This document shows positions 36,423 through 45,734 of a stretch of 64,000 nucleotides of DNA, piece by piece. The notes below the pieces were generated by a model. That model did no database searches. It was given only the letters and a program-made list of their open reading frames with translations, and was not told the origin of the DNA. The stretch covers positions 62,001 through 126,000 of the forward strand of contig NZ_SLZU01000012.1 in assembly GCF_004342065.1 (NCBI RefSeq), written 5' to 3'. This DNA comes from Primorskyibacter sedentarius (GTDB lineage: Bacteria; Pseudomonadota; Alphaproteobacteria; Rhodobacterales; Rhodobacteraceae). The translations under genes were made by a program, and so were the position numbers. Each line of letters begins with the position of its first letter. Positions within the stretch are counted from its first letter, which is position 1.

Positions 36423-37979
36423 TTATCGCGCCTTGAAAAGCCCCCCGAGGATTCCACGGACGATGCGCCGCCCGGTGGTGCCCTTTAGTTCCTTGACCAG
36501 AACATTGGCAATGGCGCCGCCAAGGCTACTATCGTCGAAATTCAACGTGCGCTTGCGGGTCTTTGCGCTCGACCGCGAGACGCGGGTTCCGGAATAGCGT
36601 CGCCCGGCATTGAATTCGCGTTCCGCGGCGGATTGCTCCTCTTCGCGCCGCTCTGCCTCTTCGGCGGCCTTCGCCGCGGCATCGGCGCGCCGCTTGAGCA
36701 TTTCATGGGCGGAGTCGCGATCAACGGCGTTTGCGTATTTCGCGCCCAGATCCGACGCAGCGATCAACTGCGCGCGCAAACTCGCCGGGATCGGTCCCAG
36801 CTTTGACGATGGTGGACGGATCAGGGTGCGCTGCACGATGCCGGGCACGCCCTTCTTCTGAAGCATGGATGTGACAGCCTCGCCCACGCCCACTTCACGG
36901 ATCGCGGTTTCAGTGTCGAAATCCGGGTTCGGGCGGTAAGTCTCTGCCGCCATGCGCAAGGCTTTCTTGTCGCGGGCCGTGAAGGCACGCAGCGCGTGTT
37001 GCACGCGGTTACCAAGCTGGCCCAGAATATCCTCGGGGATGTCATCGGGGTTCTGGGTGATGAAATAAACCCCGACCCCCTTGGAACGGATCAGCCGCGC
37101 GACCTGCTCGACCTTGTCCACCAGTGCTTTGGGCGCGCCATCGAAAAGCAGATGCGCCTCATCGAAGAAGAAGACCAGTTTTGGCTTGTCCGGGTCGCCC
37201 ACTTCGGGAAGGTCCTCGAAGAGTTCAGACAGAAGCCAGAGCAGGAACGTGGCGTAAAGCTTTGGCGAGGCCATCAGCGTGTCGGCGGCCAGGATATTGA
37301 TCTGTCCGCGCCCGTCCGCATCAAGGCGCATCATGTCGGCAAGGTCCAGCGCAGGCTCCCCAAATATCTCGGCTCCGCCCTCATTTTCCAACACCAGCAA
37401 CCGGCGTTGGATCGCCCCGATCGACGCCACCGAGACATTGCCGTAGCGCAAGCTCAGCTCTGCGCGGTTTTCACCCGTCCAGACAAGCAAAGCCTGAAGG
37501 TCCTTGAGGTCGAGCAGTGGCAAACCCTGTTCGTCGGCAAGACGGAAGGCGATGTTGAGAATACCTTCCTGCGCCTCTGTCAGATCCAGAAGTCGCGCCA
37601 GCAAGAGCGGCCCCATTTCCGCCACGGTCGTGCGGACAGGGTGGCCCTGCTGTCCGAACAGATCCCAGAACACGGCTGGAAAGGCGTCATAGGTGAACTC
37701 GGTAAATCCGATCTGGGCCGCGCGTTTCGTAAACGCCTCGTGCAGTTTGAAATCCGGGCTGCCGCGATCTGCCAGCCCGGAAAGGTCGCCCTTCACGTCG
37801 GACAGGAAAACCGGCACCCCGGCAGCAGAGAAGCTTTCGGCCAGGATTTGCAACGTGACGGTCTTGCCCGTCCCCGTGGCCCCCGCGATCAGCCCGTGAC
37901 GGTTTGCATATTTCAGATCCAGATACTGCTTTTCGCCATATTCCGCACCGCCACCGCCGATGAAGAGTCCGTTTTCCAT
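36423..37979 (-). CDS. HerA-like/DUF853 ATPase (YjgR type)
   Basis: This 518-residue protein has a RecA-like ATPase core. Walker A is [10 protein letters not shown] near residue 36 and Walker B is [13 protein letters not shown]. Motif [36 protein letters not shown] is characteristic of the DUF853/YjgR branch of HerA translocases. The C-terminal ~90 residues hold an Ala/Glu-rich helical segment and a basic tail. Function in DNA processing is inferred from the superfamily. The start at 37979 has GGAGAACGGG upstream; the frame open to 38069 is not needed. Confidence 0.9.
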   Translation of the reverse strand: MENGLFIGGGGAEYGEKQYLDLKYANRHGLIAGATGTGKTVTLQILAESFSAAGVPVFLSDVKGDLSGLADRGSPDFKLHEAFTKRAAQIGFTEFTYDAFPAVFWDLFGQQGHPVRTTVAEMGPLLLARLLDLTEAQEGILNIAFRLADEQGLPLLDLKDLQALLVWTGENRAELSLRYGNVSVASIGAIQRRLLVLENEGGAEIFGEPALDLADMMRLDADGRGQINILAADTLMASPKLYATFLLWLLSELFEDLPEVGDPDKPKLVFFFDEAHLLFDGAPKALVDKVEQVARLIRSKGVGVYFITQNPDDIPEDILGQLGNRVQHALRAFTARDKKALRMAAETYRPNPDFDTETAIREVGVGEAVTSMLQKKGVPGIVQRTLIRPPSSKLGPIPASLRAQLIAASDLGAKYANAVDRDSAHEMLKRRADAAAKAAEEAERREEEQSAAEREFNAGRRYSGTRVSRSSAKTRKRTLNFDDSSLGGAIANVLVKELKGTTGRRIVRGILGGLFKAR

Positions 37980-38112
37980 CTTGTCCCGTTCTCCTGCCAA
38001 TTTGGCCGTAACGGCCTGAACATCTAACCTTAACCATTTCCGGTGAAAGTGTAATACGTCCGATATCATTAGTCCTCTTTGGTGTCGGGTAGACTTCCTC
38101 CCTGTTAGACTG

Positions 38113-38140
38113 GCCGCGCCTTCGGGCGCGGCATTTTTAT
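38113..38140 (+). terminator. UUCG-loop terminator 1 (orphan)
   Basis: A perfect 8-base stem (GCCGCGCC at 38113-38120, TTCG loop, GGCGCGGC at 38125-38132) is followed by ATTTTTAT. It lies on the plus strand, 370 bases before ialB, so it ends an unannotated transcript that starts between 37980 and 38112. Confidence 0.85.
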
Positions 38141-38321
38141 ACTCCGGGACCGCTTTGGGACCGAGTCGCGCGGGATTTGCGCGTAGCCTAGTCAGTCAAG
38201 CGTCAATTCATCCAAACCGCCTTCGAAACGGGTGTTTTTATAGTTGACCGTGACTTTCAAGTCTCGTACCGTCTGGGCAATGACAAAGTCGGCCAGTCCG
38301 ACGGGGAGTGAAGAATACTGG

Positions 38322-38350
38322 AAGGAGCCTTCGGGCTCCTTTCGCATTTT
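38322..38350 (+). terminator. UUCG-loop terminator 2 (orphan)
   Basis: A perfect 8-base stem (AAGGAGCC at 38322-38329, TTCG loop, GGCTCCTT at 38334-38341) is followed by TCGCATTTT. It would end a second transcript about 190 bases after the first terminator, or attenuate ialB. The 5' arm contains AAGGAG, a Shine-Dalgarno-like sequence. Confidence 0.7.
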
Positions 38351-38501
38351 GACACAACCCCTTGTTTCGGAACCTTATTCACGTCGATCATGCGGGCAGG
38401 TTCTTGCCTGAACCGGACTGATCACAAGGATTTTGGCCTGACATTGGCAATGGCGCGTGATAAGCGCCTGCCAAAGACAAATAGCTCTGGGAGAGCCTTT
38501 C

Positions 38502-39203
38502 ATGAACACCTATCTCGGCGCCCTGACCATTGCAGCGATGCTGGCTTCGACACCGGCCGCATTCGCTCAGGACGCAACCGAAGAGACGACGGCAGAGATC
38601 GCGACGGAACAGGCCGCCCCTGCCGCAGATGCAGCCGCGGAAGACGCCGCACCTGTCGCAGACGCCGCCCCCGCCGAGGACGCGCCGGCCGAAGGTCTGG
38701 TAGATCAGCTCGACACAGGCGAGGAACAGCCCGCCGAAGCACCCGGCGAGCAGTCGCAGACCTATATCCGCGAAGAGATTGGCGACTGGGATCTGCAATG
38801 CCTTCGCGCCGAAGAAGGCGAAGAACCCTGCCAGATGTACCAGCTTCTGACGGATGGTCAGGGCAACAGCGTCGCCGAGGTCAGCATCTTCCGCGTCAAG
38901 AATGGCGGGCAGGTACAGGCCGGCGGTACTTTCGTCGTTCCACTGGAAACACTGCTGACGCAGAAGCTGTCGATCTCCGTGGATGGTGGCCAGCCCAAGC
39001 GCTATGATTTCACGCTGTGCAATCCGATCGGCTGCTACGCGCGTGTCGGCTTTACCGCTGACGACGTGAACCGGTTCAAGCGCGGCAATGTCGCCAAGAT
39101 CACCATCGTGCCGGCGCTTGCGCCCGATCAGAAAGTGGTCGTAGACATGTCTTTGTCGGGCTTCACCGACAGCTACGGAAAGACCAGCGAACTAGCCAAC
39201 TGA
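38502..39203 (+). CDS. Invasion-associated locus B (IalB) family exported protein
   Basis: This 233-residue periplasmic protein has a signal peptide (MNTYLGALTIAAMLASTPAAFA). After it comes a linker of about 60 residues rich in Ala, Glu and Pro, then the IalB domain with WDLQCLRAEEGEEPCQMYQLL and FTLCNPIGCYARVGFTADDV, whose four cysteines likely pair. IalB was first described in Bartonella, but homologues are common in free-living alphaproteobacteria with unknown role. The start at 38502 follows GGGAGAG. A strong terminator lies after it. Confidence 0.9.
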   Translation: MNTYLGALTIAAMLASTPAAFAQDATEETTAEIATEQAAPAADAAAEDAAPVADAAPAEDAPAEGLVDQLDTGEEQPAEAPGEQSQTYIREEIGDWDLQCLRAEEGEEPCQMYQLLTDGQGNSVAEVSIFRVKNGGQVQAGGTFVVPLETLLTQKLSISVDGGQPKRYDFTLCNPIGCYARVGFTADDVNRFKRGNVAKITIVPALAPDQKVVVDMSLSGFTDSYGKTSELAN

Positions 39204-39228
39204 TACGGCCCACACTGATTGCGAATGC

Positions 39229-39262
39229 GCCGCGCCGGGTTTCCCCGGTGCGGCGTTTTTTA
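39229..39262 (+). terminator. Intrinsic terminator after ialB
   Basis: A 12-base stem (CGCCGCGCCGGG at 39229-39240, CCCGGTGCGGCG at 39245-39256, one wobble pair) with a TTTC loop is followed by six T residues. It also stands 20 bases beyond the 3' end of the minus-strand lpxB gene. Confidence 0.92.
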
Positions 39263-39281
39263 TTGGAGAGCGCGTTCGCCT

Positions 39282-40457
39282 TCAGTGCGCGGTATTGGCG
39301 TCCGCAATCCCATCCAGAACGGCGCGCGCTGCCCGCAGGCCGGGCGGTGGCCCGTCGCGACCCAGCTTTTGCATGGTCTCGGCCATGGCGGCGGCTTGCG
39401 CTTCGGGATTGTCCAGCACCTGCAACAGCGCATCAGCAACGGGTTCGGGGCGACAATTCTTGCCGACGAATTCCGGCACGCTTCGCGTCTGTGTCACCAG
39501 ATTGACCAAGGTGACCGTATCAACCAGCAACATCCGCGAGATCACCTGCCGCGACAACCAGTTCATATCATAGGCCACAACCATAGGTGTGCCGACGGCA
39601 GCAAGTTCCAGACTGACCGTGCCAGAGGCTGCCAGAGCGGCGCGCGCCCCTGCAAAGGCACCGCGTTTCAGCGCCGGATCAGGATAGCTGCGCGGGTCAA
39701 GCACCACAGGGTTTCCCGGCCATGTGCTTGCGGCCTCGCTGACAGCCTCGGCAACCGGGCTCGCCGCCGGAACGACAGGTCGCAGATCCGGGCGCGCCGC
39801 CACCACACGGCTCAGCACCTCGCCAAAGATCGGCGCAAGACGGCTGACCTCGGACTTGCGCGATCCGGGCAGGACGAGCAGGTAATCGCCCTCCAGGCCA
39901 AAGGTGGTGCGAAATGCGGCAATCTCTTCCGCCGTGGCGACGGGATCGGTGACAACCGGATGGCCCACGAAATCGCAGCGCATGCCTGCGGCTTCCATAT
40001 AGGGCGGCTCGAACGGAAAAAGCGCCAGAACCTGATCGATATGGCGCGCCATCTTCGCCGCCCTGCCCGGCCGCCATGCCCAGACCGTTGGCGCCACATA
40101 GTGGACGGTTCGAATGTCACTGACCGCTTTGACCAGTCGCGCGACGCGCAGCGAAAATTCCGGCAAATCGATGCTGATCAGCACATCGGGGCGCGCGGCC
40201 AGTACCGCGTCTGCGGTCTGGCGGATGCGCGCCTTGAGATGCGAATATTGCGACAGGATCTCGGTGATCCCCATGACCGAGATTTCGTCCATGGGAAAAA
40301 GGCTGCTCAGCCCCTGGGCCTCCATCCTTGGCCCGCCGACGCCCTGAAATTCCACCTGCCCGTCGGCCAGCTCTGTCAGGCCCTGCATCATCGCAGCGCC
40401 CAGCTTGTCGCCCGAAAGTTCGCCCGCGATGACGAAGACCCGCAGCGGCTCAGACAT
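39282..40457 (-). CDS. lpxB: Lipid-A-disaccharide synthase LpxB
   Basis: This 391-residue peripheral membrane glycosyltransferase joins UDP-2,3-diacylglucosamine and lipid X to make the lipid A disaccharide. Family motifs: FVIAGELSGDKLGA at the start, QGVGGPRMEAQGL, SIDLPEF, YVAPTVWAW, VGHPV and LPGSRKSEV. I use the start at 40457, which overlaps the lpxI stop by 8 bases; the frame open to 40541 lies inside lpxI. It is the last gene of the envelope operon. Confidence 0.96.
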   Translation of the reverse strand: MSEPLRVFVIAGELSGDKLGAAMMQGLTELADGQVEFQGVGGPRMEAQGLSSLFPMDEISVMGITEILSQYSHLKARIRQTADAVLAARPDVLISIDLPEFSLRVARLVKAVSDIRTVHYVAPTVWAWRPGRAAKMARHIDQVLALFPFEPPYMEAAGMRCDFVGHPVVTDPVATAEEIAAFRTTFGLEGDYLLVLPGSRKSEVSRLAPIFGEVLSRVVAARPDLRPVVPAASPVAEAVSEAASTWPGNPVVLDPRSYPDPALKRGAFAGARAALAASGTVSLELAAVGTPMVVAYDMNWLSRQVISRMLLVDTVTLVNLVTQTRSVPEFVGKNCRPEPVADALLQVLDNPEAQAAAMAETMQKLGRDGPPPGLRAARAVLDGIADANTAH

Positions 40458-41259
40458 CGAGCGCCTGCACAAACAGCCCGGCCTCGCGGGCCGCGGCGAG
40501 CGTTGCCTCGCGTTCAAGCACCAGCACACGGTCTGCCGCAATCACGATCCCGCCAAGGCCCGCCCGGCGGGCGCCCTCTATGGTTGCGGGACCGATGGCG
40601 GGCATGTCGACACGCAGGTCCTGCCCGCGTTTGGGCAGCTTGACCAGCACGCCGGGCGCCTCAGGGCGTTTATGGGTCGGGGTGCCTGCTGCCTGTTCAA
40701 GCAGCGCATCCGTGCCCTGCAAAGTCTCGATCCCAAGGCACAGCCCGCCCGCCACAACGGTCGCCTGCCCCAGATCCAGAGGCGACAGAGCAGAGAGGAT
40801 ATCGAGACCGAATTCCACATCCAGCGTCGCCGCGCTGTCGGGCGCTATACCGCAAAGCATGCCCGCGGGAACGGTCAGACCCACGACAAGCTCATGCGCA
40901 CCCACCACCGTGAAGCCCCGATCTTCAAACAGCGCGATGACATGGCGCAGCAGCCCATCATCTCCCTGCTGCATCGCGGCCATCAACGCCGGTGCCACTT
41001 TTGCTGTCACCGCGTCCAGAGCGCTTGGTTCCAGCTTCGGCCGCGCCATCGCACCGGCCATGACCACGTCGGTCACATCGTGGTCGCGAAGATCTTCGAA
41101 CAGCTCGCCAAGCCTTTCGGGGCGATGCGTGTGCACGACCCCTTCCGGCAGCTCATGAGGCGTGCCGGCCAAGGTGACGCAATAAGCATCGGGATGCGCC
41201 TCGTGCAGACGCAGGGGCAGACCCCCGCTGCCGGCAACAATCGCCAGACGACCGGCCAC
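40450..41259 (-). CDS. lpxI: UDP-2,3-diacylglucosamine diphosphatase LpxI
   Basis: This 269-residue enzyme cleaves UDP-2,3-diacylglucosamine to lipid X, the step done by LpxH in E. coli. LpxI is typical of alphaproteobacteria. Family blocks: LAIVAGSGGLPLRL at the N-terminus, PKLEPSALDAVTAK, DDGLLRHVI, and the C-terminal VKLPKRGQDLRVDMPAIGPATI. It lies between lpxA and lpxB, giving three lipid A steps in one tightly packed group (2-base gap from lpxA). Confidence 0.95.
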   Translation of the reverse strand: MAGRLAIVAGSGGLPLRLHEAHPDAYCVTLAGTPHELPEGVVHTHRPERLGELFEDLRDHDVTDVVMAGAMARPKLEPSALDAVTAKVAPALMAAMQQGDDGLLRHVIALFEDRGFTVVGAHELVVGLTVPAGMLCGIAPDSAATLDVEFGLDILSALSPLDLGQATVVAGGLCLGIETLQGTDALLEQAAGTPTHKRPEAPGVLVKLPKRGQDLRVDMPAIGPATIEGARRAGLGGIVIAADRVLVLEREATLAAAREAGLFVQALDV

Positions 41260-41261
41260 GC

Positions 41262-42047
41262 TCAGCCCGGTGTCAGGAAAGAGCGGTCGGTTTCGCCGAG
41301 GATGAAATCGACGATATGCCGGACATAGTCGCTCTCGGTTTCGGCACCCAGCCGTTTGGCACGATCCTGAAACGCGCCCTCCCCTTGGGCAAGCATCTGA
41401 AACGCCGCCCGCAGCGCCGTGATGTCAGAGCGCGCGACGCCCTTGCGCTTCAGACCGACGAGGTTGAGCCCGTCGAGCTTGCCACGCGGCGCCTGCACAA
41501 GGCCGTAGGGAATAACGTCATTGGTTACCATCGTGACCGCGCCGATGATCGCGCCGCGACCGATGCGAACCCATTGGTGGACGCCGGACAGCCCGCCGAC
41601 AATCACGTCATCCTCCAGCACGCAATGCCCGGCCAAAGCGCAGTTGTTGACCAGAATAACGCGGTCCCCGACCTGAGCATCATGCGCCACATGACAGCCC
41701 GCCATGAAGAGCCCATCATCGCCAACACGGGTGACGCCGCCGCCACCCTCTGTCCCGGCATTCATGGTGACATGTTCGCGGATGCGGTTGCGCGCGCCGA
41801 TTTCCAGCCGCGTCTTTTCGCCTTTGAATTTCAGATCCTGTGGAACCTCGCCGATCACGGCAAAGGGAAAGACCTCGGTGTCTTCGCCGATGGTGGTGGT
41901 CCCGGTGACCACAACATGGCTTTTCAACACGACACGGGGGGCAAGCGTGACTTCGGGGCCGATATGGCAGAACGGGCCGATCCGGCAGCCTTCGCCGATC
42001 TGCGCACCGTCCTCGATCACGGCGGAAGGGTGGATGTCAGATGTCAC
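41262..42047 (-). CDS. lpxA: UDP-N-acetylglucosamine acyltransferase LpxA
   Basis: This 261-residue enzyme adds the first 3-hydroxyacyl chain to UDP-GlcNAc. It is a left-handed beta-helix of hexapeptide repeats, as in [20 protein letters not shown]; the catalytic histidine lies in the [12 protein letters not shown] block (H near 124). The start is GTG 42047 ([16 protein letters not shown]), overlapping the fabZ stop by 4 bases; the ORF to 42212 has no similarity. It is part of fabZ-lpxA-lpxI-lpxB. Confidence 0.96.
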   Translation of the reverse strand: MTSDIHPSAVIEDGAQIGEGCRIGPFCHIGPEVTLAPRVVLKSHVVVTGTTTIGEDTEVFPFAVIGEVPQDLKFKGEKTRLEIGARNRIREHVTMNAGTEGGGGVTRVGDDGLFMAGCHVAHDAQVGDRVILVNNCALAGHCVLEDDVIVGGLSGVHQWVRIGRGAIIGAVTMVTNDVIPYGLVQAPRGKLDGLNLVGLKRKGVARSDITALRAAFQMLAQGEGAFQDRAKRLGAETESDYVRHIVDFILGETDRSFLTPG

Positions 42048-42505
42048 GCCGGCAGATCCATCATCGCAGTGAACTCTGCCTCTGCTGCCATTTCGCCGTC
42101 CACTTCGGCCACGCCCTGGAATTTCCAGACCTTGCCGCCGGGCTTGCCCCGCAGGGTCTTGAGGTTCATCCGCAGCACATCGCCCGGGACGACCTTGCGG
42201 CGGAATTTGCATTTGTCAATGGACATGAAATAGATCAGCATTTCCTTGTCCGCCAGATCAAGTGCCACACCAACCATCACCGCAGAGGTCTGCGCCATCG
42301 CCTCGACGATCGTGACCCCCGGCATGATAGGGGTGCCCGGGAAATGGCCCTGAAAATGCGGCTCGTTCATGCTGACATTCTTGATCCCGACCGCAGAGGA
42401 CGTGCCGTCGATATCGACAACGCGATCAACCAGAAGGAACGGGTAACGGTGCGGCAGGATACGCTGGATCAGCTGGATGTCCGCAGATTGCAGAGCCTCG
42501 GTCAT
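42044..42505 (-). CDS. fabZ: 3-hydroxyacyl-ACP dehydratase FabZ
   Basis: This 153-residue hot-dog-fold dehydratase of fatty acid synthesis has the motif [14 protein letters not shown] near residue 17 and the active-site block [22 protein letters not shown], containing the catalytic histidine and glutamate. The start at 42505 is preceded by CGAGGACACC. It competes with LpxA for 3-hydroxyacyl-ACP, so shared transcription balances phospholipid and lipid A. The upstream gene is skp, with no lpxD between them. Confidence 0.96.
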   Translation of the reverse strand: MTEALQSADIQLIQRILPHRYPFLLVDRVVDIDGTSSAVGIKNVSMNEPHFQGHFPGTPIMPGVTIVEAMAQTSAVMVGVALDLADKEMLIYFMSIDKCKFRRKVVPGDVLRMNLKTLRGKPGGKVWKFQGVAEVDGEMAAEAEFTAMMDLPA

Positions 42506-42571
42506 ATGGTGTCCTCGACATGTGTCACTGGTCCAATGACCTAGCAACTGTCGCGCTCCGGGGCAAGCGGG

Positions 42572-43180
42572 CTAGCGGTCGTCCGGCTCGGCATCCGGTT
42601 CGGGGGTGCCGGTCTGAGGCTCGTCTGTTCCGGTATCCTCAGCGGCCCCGGTGCCCAGCCGCACGTTGATCCGCTCGATCGCTTCGTCGGTGACGTCGAT
42701 GGCATCCGCGCTCAGAAAGACATTCCGCCGTTCGATCAGCACGGCCGCTCCGGCTTCGCGCATCAACTCTCCCAGCACCGGTTGCGCAGCCTCAAGAAAG
42801 TCGCGGCGCACATCCTCGGTGCGCGCGGCCAAAGCGCGCCCCTTCGCGTCCTGTTCCTGCCGGATGGATTGCACCTTTTCATCGAACGCGTCGGCAAGTT
42901 TGCGGAATTCCGCCGTGGGCAGGTTCGCGCGCTGCTCTGTCAAAGACTTCTCTTCCGCGGTTAATGCAGCTTCGATCTGGCGGTTTTCCGCAGAGATTTC
43001 GCTGCCTGCCGCCTCAATCTCTTCGGTCAGACGCTGGCCGTAAAGGCTTTCGTTAAAAAGCCTGTCCGCCTCGACCGTCAGAATGGGGCTCTTCACAACC
43101 TCCTGCGCAGGCACCGCCGCTGCGAGGACGCCAAAGGCGGCAGCCAACGCCGCCGCCTTGAAACTTTTCAGCCGTGTCAT
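42572..43180 (-). CDS. skp: OmpH/Skp family periplasmic chaperone
   Basis: This 202-residue exported protein has a signal peptide ending at AVPAQ and a long, charged helical region (about residues 45-150) typical of the Skp hairpin that holds unfolded outer-membrane proteins. The C-terminal 30 residues are an acidic Asp/Glu/Thr/Pro-rich tail, longer than in E. coli Skp. It lies one base after the bamA stop. The position after bamA is conserved. Identity as Skp rests on context and composition, since sequence similarity in the family is low. Confidence 0.85.
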   Translation of the reverse strand: MTRLKSFKAAALAAAFGVLAAAVPAQEVVKSPILTVEADRLFNESLYGQRLTEEIEAAGSEISAENRQIEAALTAEEKSLTEQRANLPTAEFRKLADAFDEKVQSIRQEQDAKGRALAARTEDVRRDFLEAAQPVLGELMREAGAAVLIERRNVFLSADAIDVTDEAIERINVRLGTGAAEDTGTDEPQTGTPEPDAEPDDR

Positions 43181-43181
43181 G

Positions 43182-45539
43182 TCAGAACTGCGTTGAAATC
43201 GTCAGGTCGAAGTTCTGCTCTTCGTCATACTTCTCTTTCTGCAACGCCTCGGTGAAGTTGAAGCGCAGCGGGCCGATGGGCGTATCCCAGAAGATCGAAA
43301 CACCGACAACGTGGCGGGCACTGAAATCCTCGTAAAGCGTGTTCGCGTTGCTTTCCTCCAGCGACCACAGCGACCCGACATCGTAAAAGACGCCGCCCGA
43401 GATGCCGTATTCCTCTGGCAGACCCAGCGGGAATTCCGCCTCGAACCGGGCGACAGCGAACAGATTGCCGCCAAGCGCATCGTCAACGAAATTGCCTTGG
43501 CTGTTCGTGCCACGCTCACGCGGGCCGATGCCGCCATATTCAAAGCCGCGCATGACGGACGGTCCCATGAAGAACCGGTCAGTCACCCGCCCGTTGCCGC
43601 CGGAATAGTTCAGCGCACCGCCCTGCAATGTCGCACGCAAGGTGACATCTTCGTTCAGAACCTTGGTCTGCGCGATGGCGCGGACATTGGTCTTGATGAA
43701 GGTCGCACCCCCCGTGGCCTTGCCGAAATCCTGCCCGAATTCAAGCAGCACGCCTGCATTGGGGTTCAGGCCCGTCCGGCGCGTGTCATAGGAATAGGTG
43801 TAGCCGATGGAATTGTTCCACACCTCGCCACGCTCGGCCTCTGCCTGAATAAGGTCGCCGACCTGGGTGTCGTCGACATCTGTGATATCGGACACTTCGG
43901 CCGTGTAGCGCAGCGACAGGCGACCGTTTTCGGAGACCGGAAAGGTGAAGGAAGGAGAGATCCGACCCGAATTGGTGTCGTATTCGGCGTTGTCATTATC
44001 GGTTTCGCGGTAAGACGCGTCGAAGTTGAATGCCAGATCGCGCCCAAGGAAGGCAGGCTCGCCGAAGCTGAAATTATACTGCCGGTTGCTGACGCCTGTG
44101 GTGGCGCCCAGCGAAAGCGACTGGCCCCGACCCAGGAAATTGCGTTCCCGGAATTGCAGCGCCACGCCGAAACCATTGCCGGTAGAGTAGCTGCCGCCAA
44201 AGCTGAGCGAGCCTGTGGGCTGCTCTTCGACATTTACGTCAACCACAACCTGATTGGGGCTGGAGCCTTCGCGCGCATCCACCTCTGCATTCGTGAAAAA
44301 GCCAAGCGCACGAATACGTTCGGCACTTTCGCGGATTTCACGCGGATTGAACGGGTCGCCTTCGACGACCTTGAACTGACGGCGCACGACGCTGTCCAGC
44401 GTGGTGGTGTTGCCTTCAATGTCGATCCGCTCGACAAAGATGCGAGGGCCGCGCGACAGCACGAATTCGACATCCAGCGTCAGGTCGCGATCATTGCGGT
44501 TGATGCGGGGTTCGACACGCACGAAGTTCAGACCTTCGCGAATTGCCAGACGCTCCAGCCGCGCGATGGAGTTTTCCACAAGCAGCGGCGAATAAACGAC
44601 GCCGGGGCGGATCTTCAGCGCGGCCTGGAAAAGCTCTGTATCAACTTCCGGCAGATCCGAGGTGGTGGAGATTTCGCCGAACCGGAATTGCTGACCTTCC
44701 TGTACGTTGAAGGTCAGGAAATACCCATCGCGGTTGCGGGTCAGTTCCGCGTTCACAGCGGTGGTGCGGAAATCGACATAGCCGCGCGAATTGTAGAAAT
44801 CCGCAAGCACCTGCTTGTCGAACTCGATCCGATCCTCGATCAGCGTGTCGCTTTTGACCAGCAGCCGGAAGATGCCCGCCTGTTTGGTCTGGAGCACCCG
44901 CCGCAGCCGGTAATCCGAGTAGACCTTGTTGCCGACAAAGCCGATGCGCTCGATCTCGACCACGCCACCTTCGAACACTTCGAACACAAGATCGACACGA
45001 TTGTCGCTGCGGCGGATGACTTTCGGGGTCACGCGGGCGGCGATCCGTCCCTGCTGGGCATAGGCGGTCACGATATTCGCGGCATCTGCCTCTGCCTGGG
45101 TGGGGCTGAACACGCGGCGCGACTGCGATTCAACGACAGAGGCCAGAACCTCGTCCTTGATGCGGGCATTGCCTTCGAAATTGATGCGGTTGATCGTCGG
45201 ATATTCTGCAACCCGGATCACCAGCGTGCCGCCCTGAGGGACGAGCTCGACCGTTTCGAACAGGCCCGAGCCGACGATGCGTTGATAGGCTTCGTTCAGG
45301 TCGCCGCCGCTGACGCTCTGTCCGCGGGCGATTCCTGCGTAACTGAGGATCGTCCCAGCCTCGACCCGCTGGTTCCCCTCGATCGAGACCGAGTTGAACT
45401 GATAATTCTGCGCCAGACTTGCCTGCGGAAGCGCCGCAAAGGCAATTGTAATCACTGCAAAAAGCGTCGCGATCAGCTTTCGGGGCGCACCCGATTTCAA
45501 GGCTGCTCCGAACGCCCTGCCCTCAGCATTGTTGGTCAT
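43182..45539 (-). CDS. bamA: Outer-membrane assembly factor BamA
   Basis: This 785-residue outer-membrane protein catalyses beta-barrel insertion. After the signal peptide (cleavage near ASLAQ) come five POTRA domains, starting with FNSVSIEGNQRVEAGTIL, and a C-terminal beta-barrel ending in NFDLTISTQF, with the usual final aromatic. The barrel motif VRGF appears as VMRGFEYGG. I start at 45539 (MTNNAEG), with CGGAA upstream; 45560 is possible but its AAAGG touches the ATG. A hairpin separates it from rseP. Confidence 0.95.
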   Translation of the reverse strand: MTNNAEGRAFGAALKSGAPRKLIATLFAVITIAFAALPQASLAQNYQFNSVSIEGNQRVEAGTILSYAGIARGQSVSGGDLNEAYQRIVGSGLFETVELVPQGGTLVIRVAEYPTINRINFEGNARIKDEVLASVVESQSRRVFSPTQAEADAANIVTAYAQQGRIAARVTPKVIRRSDNRVDLVFEVFEGGVVEIERIGFVGNKVYSDYRLRRVLQTKQAGIFRLLVKSDTLIEDRIEFDKQVLADFYNSRGYVDFRTTAVNAELTRNRDGYFLTFNVQEGQQFRFGEISTTSDLPEVDTELFQAALKIRPGVVYSPLLVENSIARLERLAIREGLNFVRVEPRINRNDRDLTLDVEFVLSRGPRIFVERIDIEGNTTTLDSVVRRQFKVVEGDPFNPREIRESAERIRALGFFTNAEVDAREGSSPNQVVVDVNVEEQPTGSLSFGGSYSTGNGFGVALQFRERNFLGRGQSLSLGATTGVSNRQYNFSFGEPAFLGRDLAFNFDASYRETDNDNAEYDTNSGRISPSFTFPVSENGRLSLRYTAEVSDITDVDDTQVGDLIQAEAERGEVWNNSIGYTYSYDTRRTGLNPNAGVLLEFGQDFGKATGGATFIKTNVRAIAQTKVLNEDVTLRATLQGGALNYSGGNGRVTDRFFMGPSVMRGFEYGGIGPRERGTNSQGNFVDDALGGNLFAVARFEAEFPLGLPEEYGISGGVFYDVGSLWSLEESNANTLYEDFSARHVVGVSIFWDTPIGPLRFNFTEALQKEKYDEEQNFDLTISTQF

Positions 45540-45678
45540 GCTTCCATTCCGTACAGACATCCTTTCGAATGTGAGTATCGGCTAAACAGCGGGTTGTCAA
45601 AAGCGCAGGGCCTTGAATTTCGTGGTTTTCCCCCTTCGCGCGGCGCAGGCGCAAGACGGAACGGGAAAATTCCGCGCC

Positions 45679-45716
45679 CGCGCCCGGCCGAGGCTATTGG
45701 CCTTCGCCCGGGCGCG
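45679..45716 (-). terminator. Hairpin between rseP and bamA
   Basis: A 9-base perfect stem (CGCGCCCGG at 45679-45687, CCGGGCGCG at 45708-45716) with additional inner pairing lies 18 bases after the rseP stop. On the minus strand it is followed by GAATTTTC. It could attenuate transcription into bamA, which may have its own promoter in the 195-base gap. Confidence 0.55.
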
Positions 45717-45734
45717 CAGGAATTGTGCCGCGTT

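Larger units (their letters stand above)
37980..38501. other. 522-base intergenic gap with two terminators
   Basis: This divergent gap separates the HerA-like gene and ialB. On the plus strand it carries two strong terminators, each with a TTCG loop (38113-38140 and 38322-38350), that belong to no annotated gene. The stretch 38040-38112 contains CTTCCTCCCT, which can pair with a Shine-Dalgarno sequence. A TTGACC sequence (38253-38258) could be a -35 for the second unit. I see no ORF with a ribosome site. Two small plus-strand RNAs are the simplest reading. Confidence 0.45.

Noticed and set aside
37980-38501. Possible 43-codon ORF (MTKSASPTGSEEY...) near 38280-38400
   Set aside because: No ribosome site, and it runs through a terminator hairpin.
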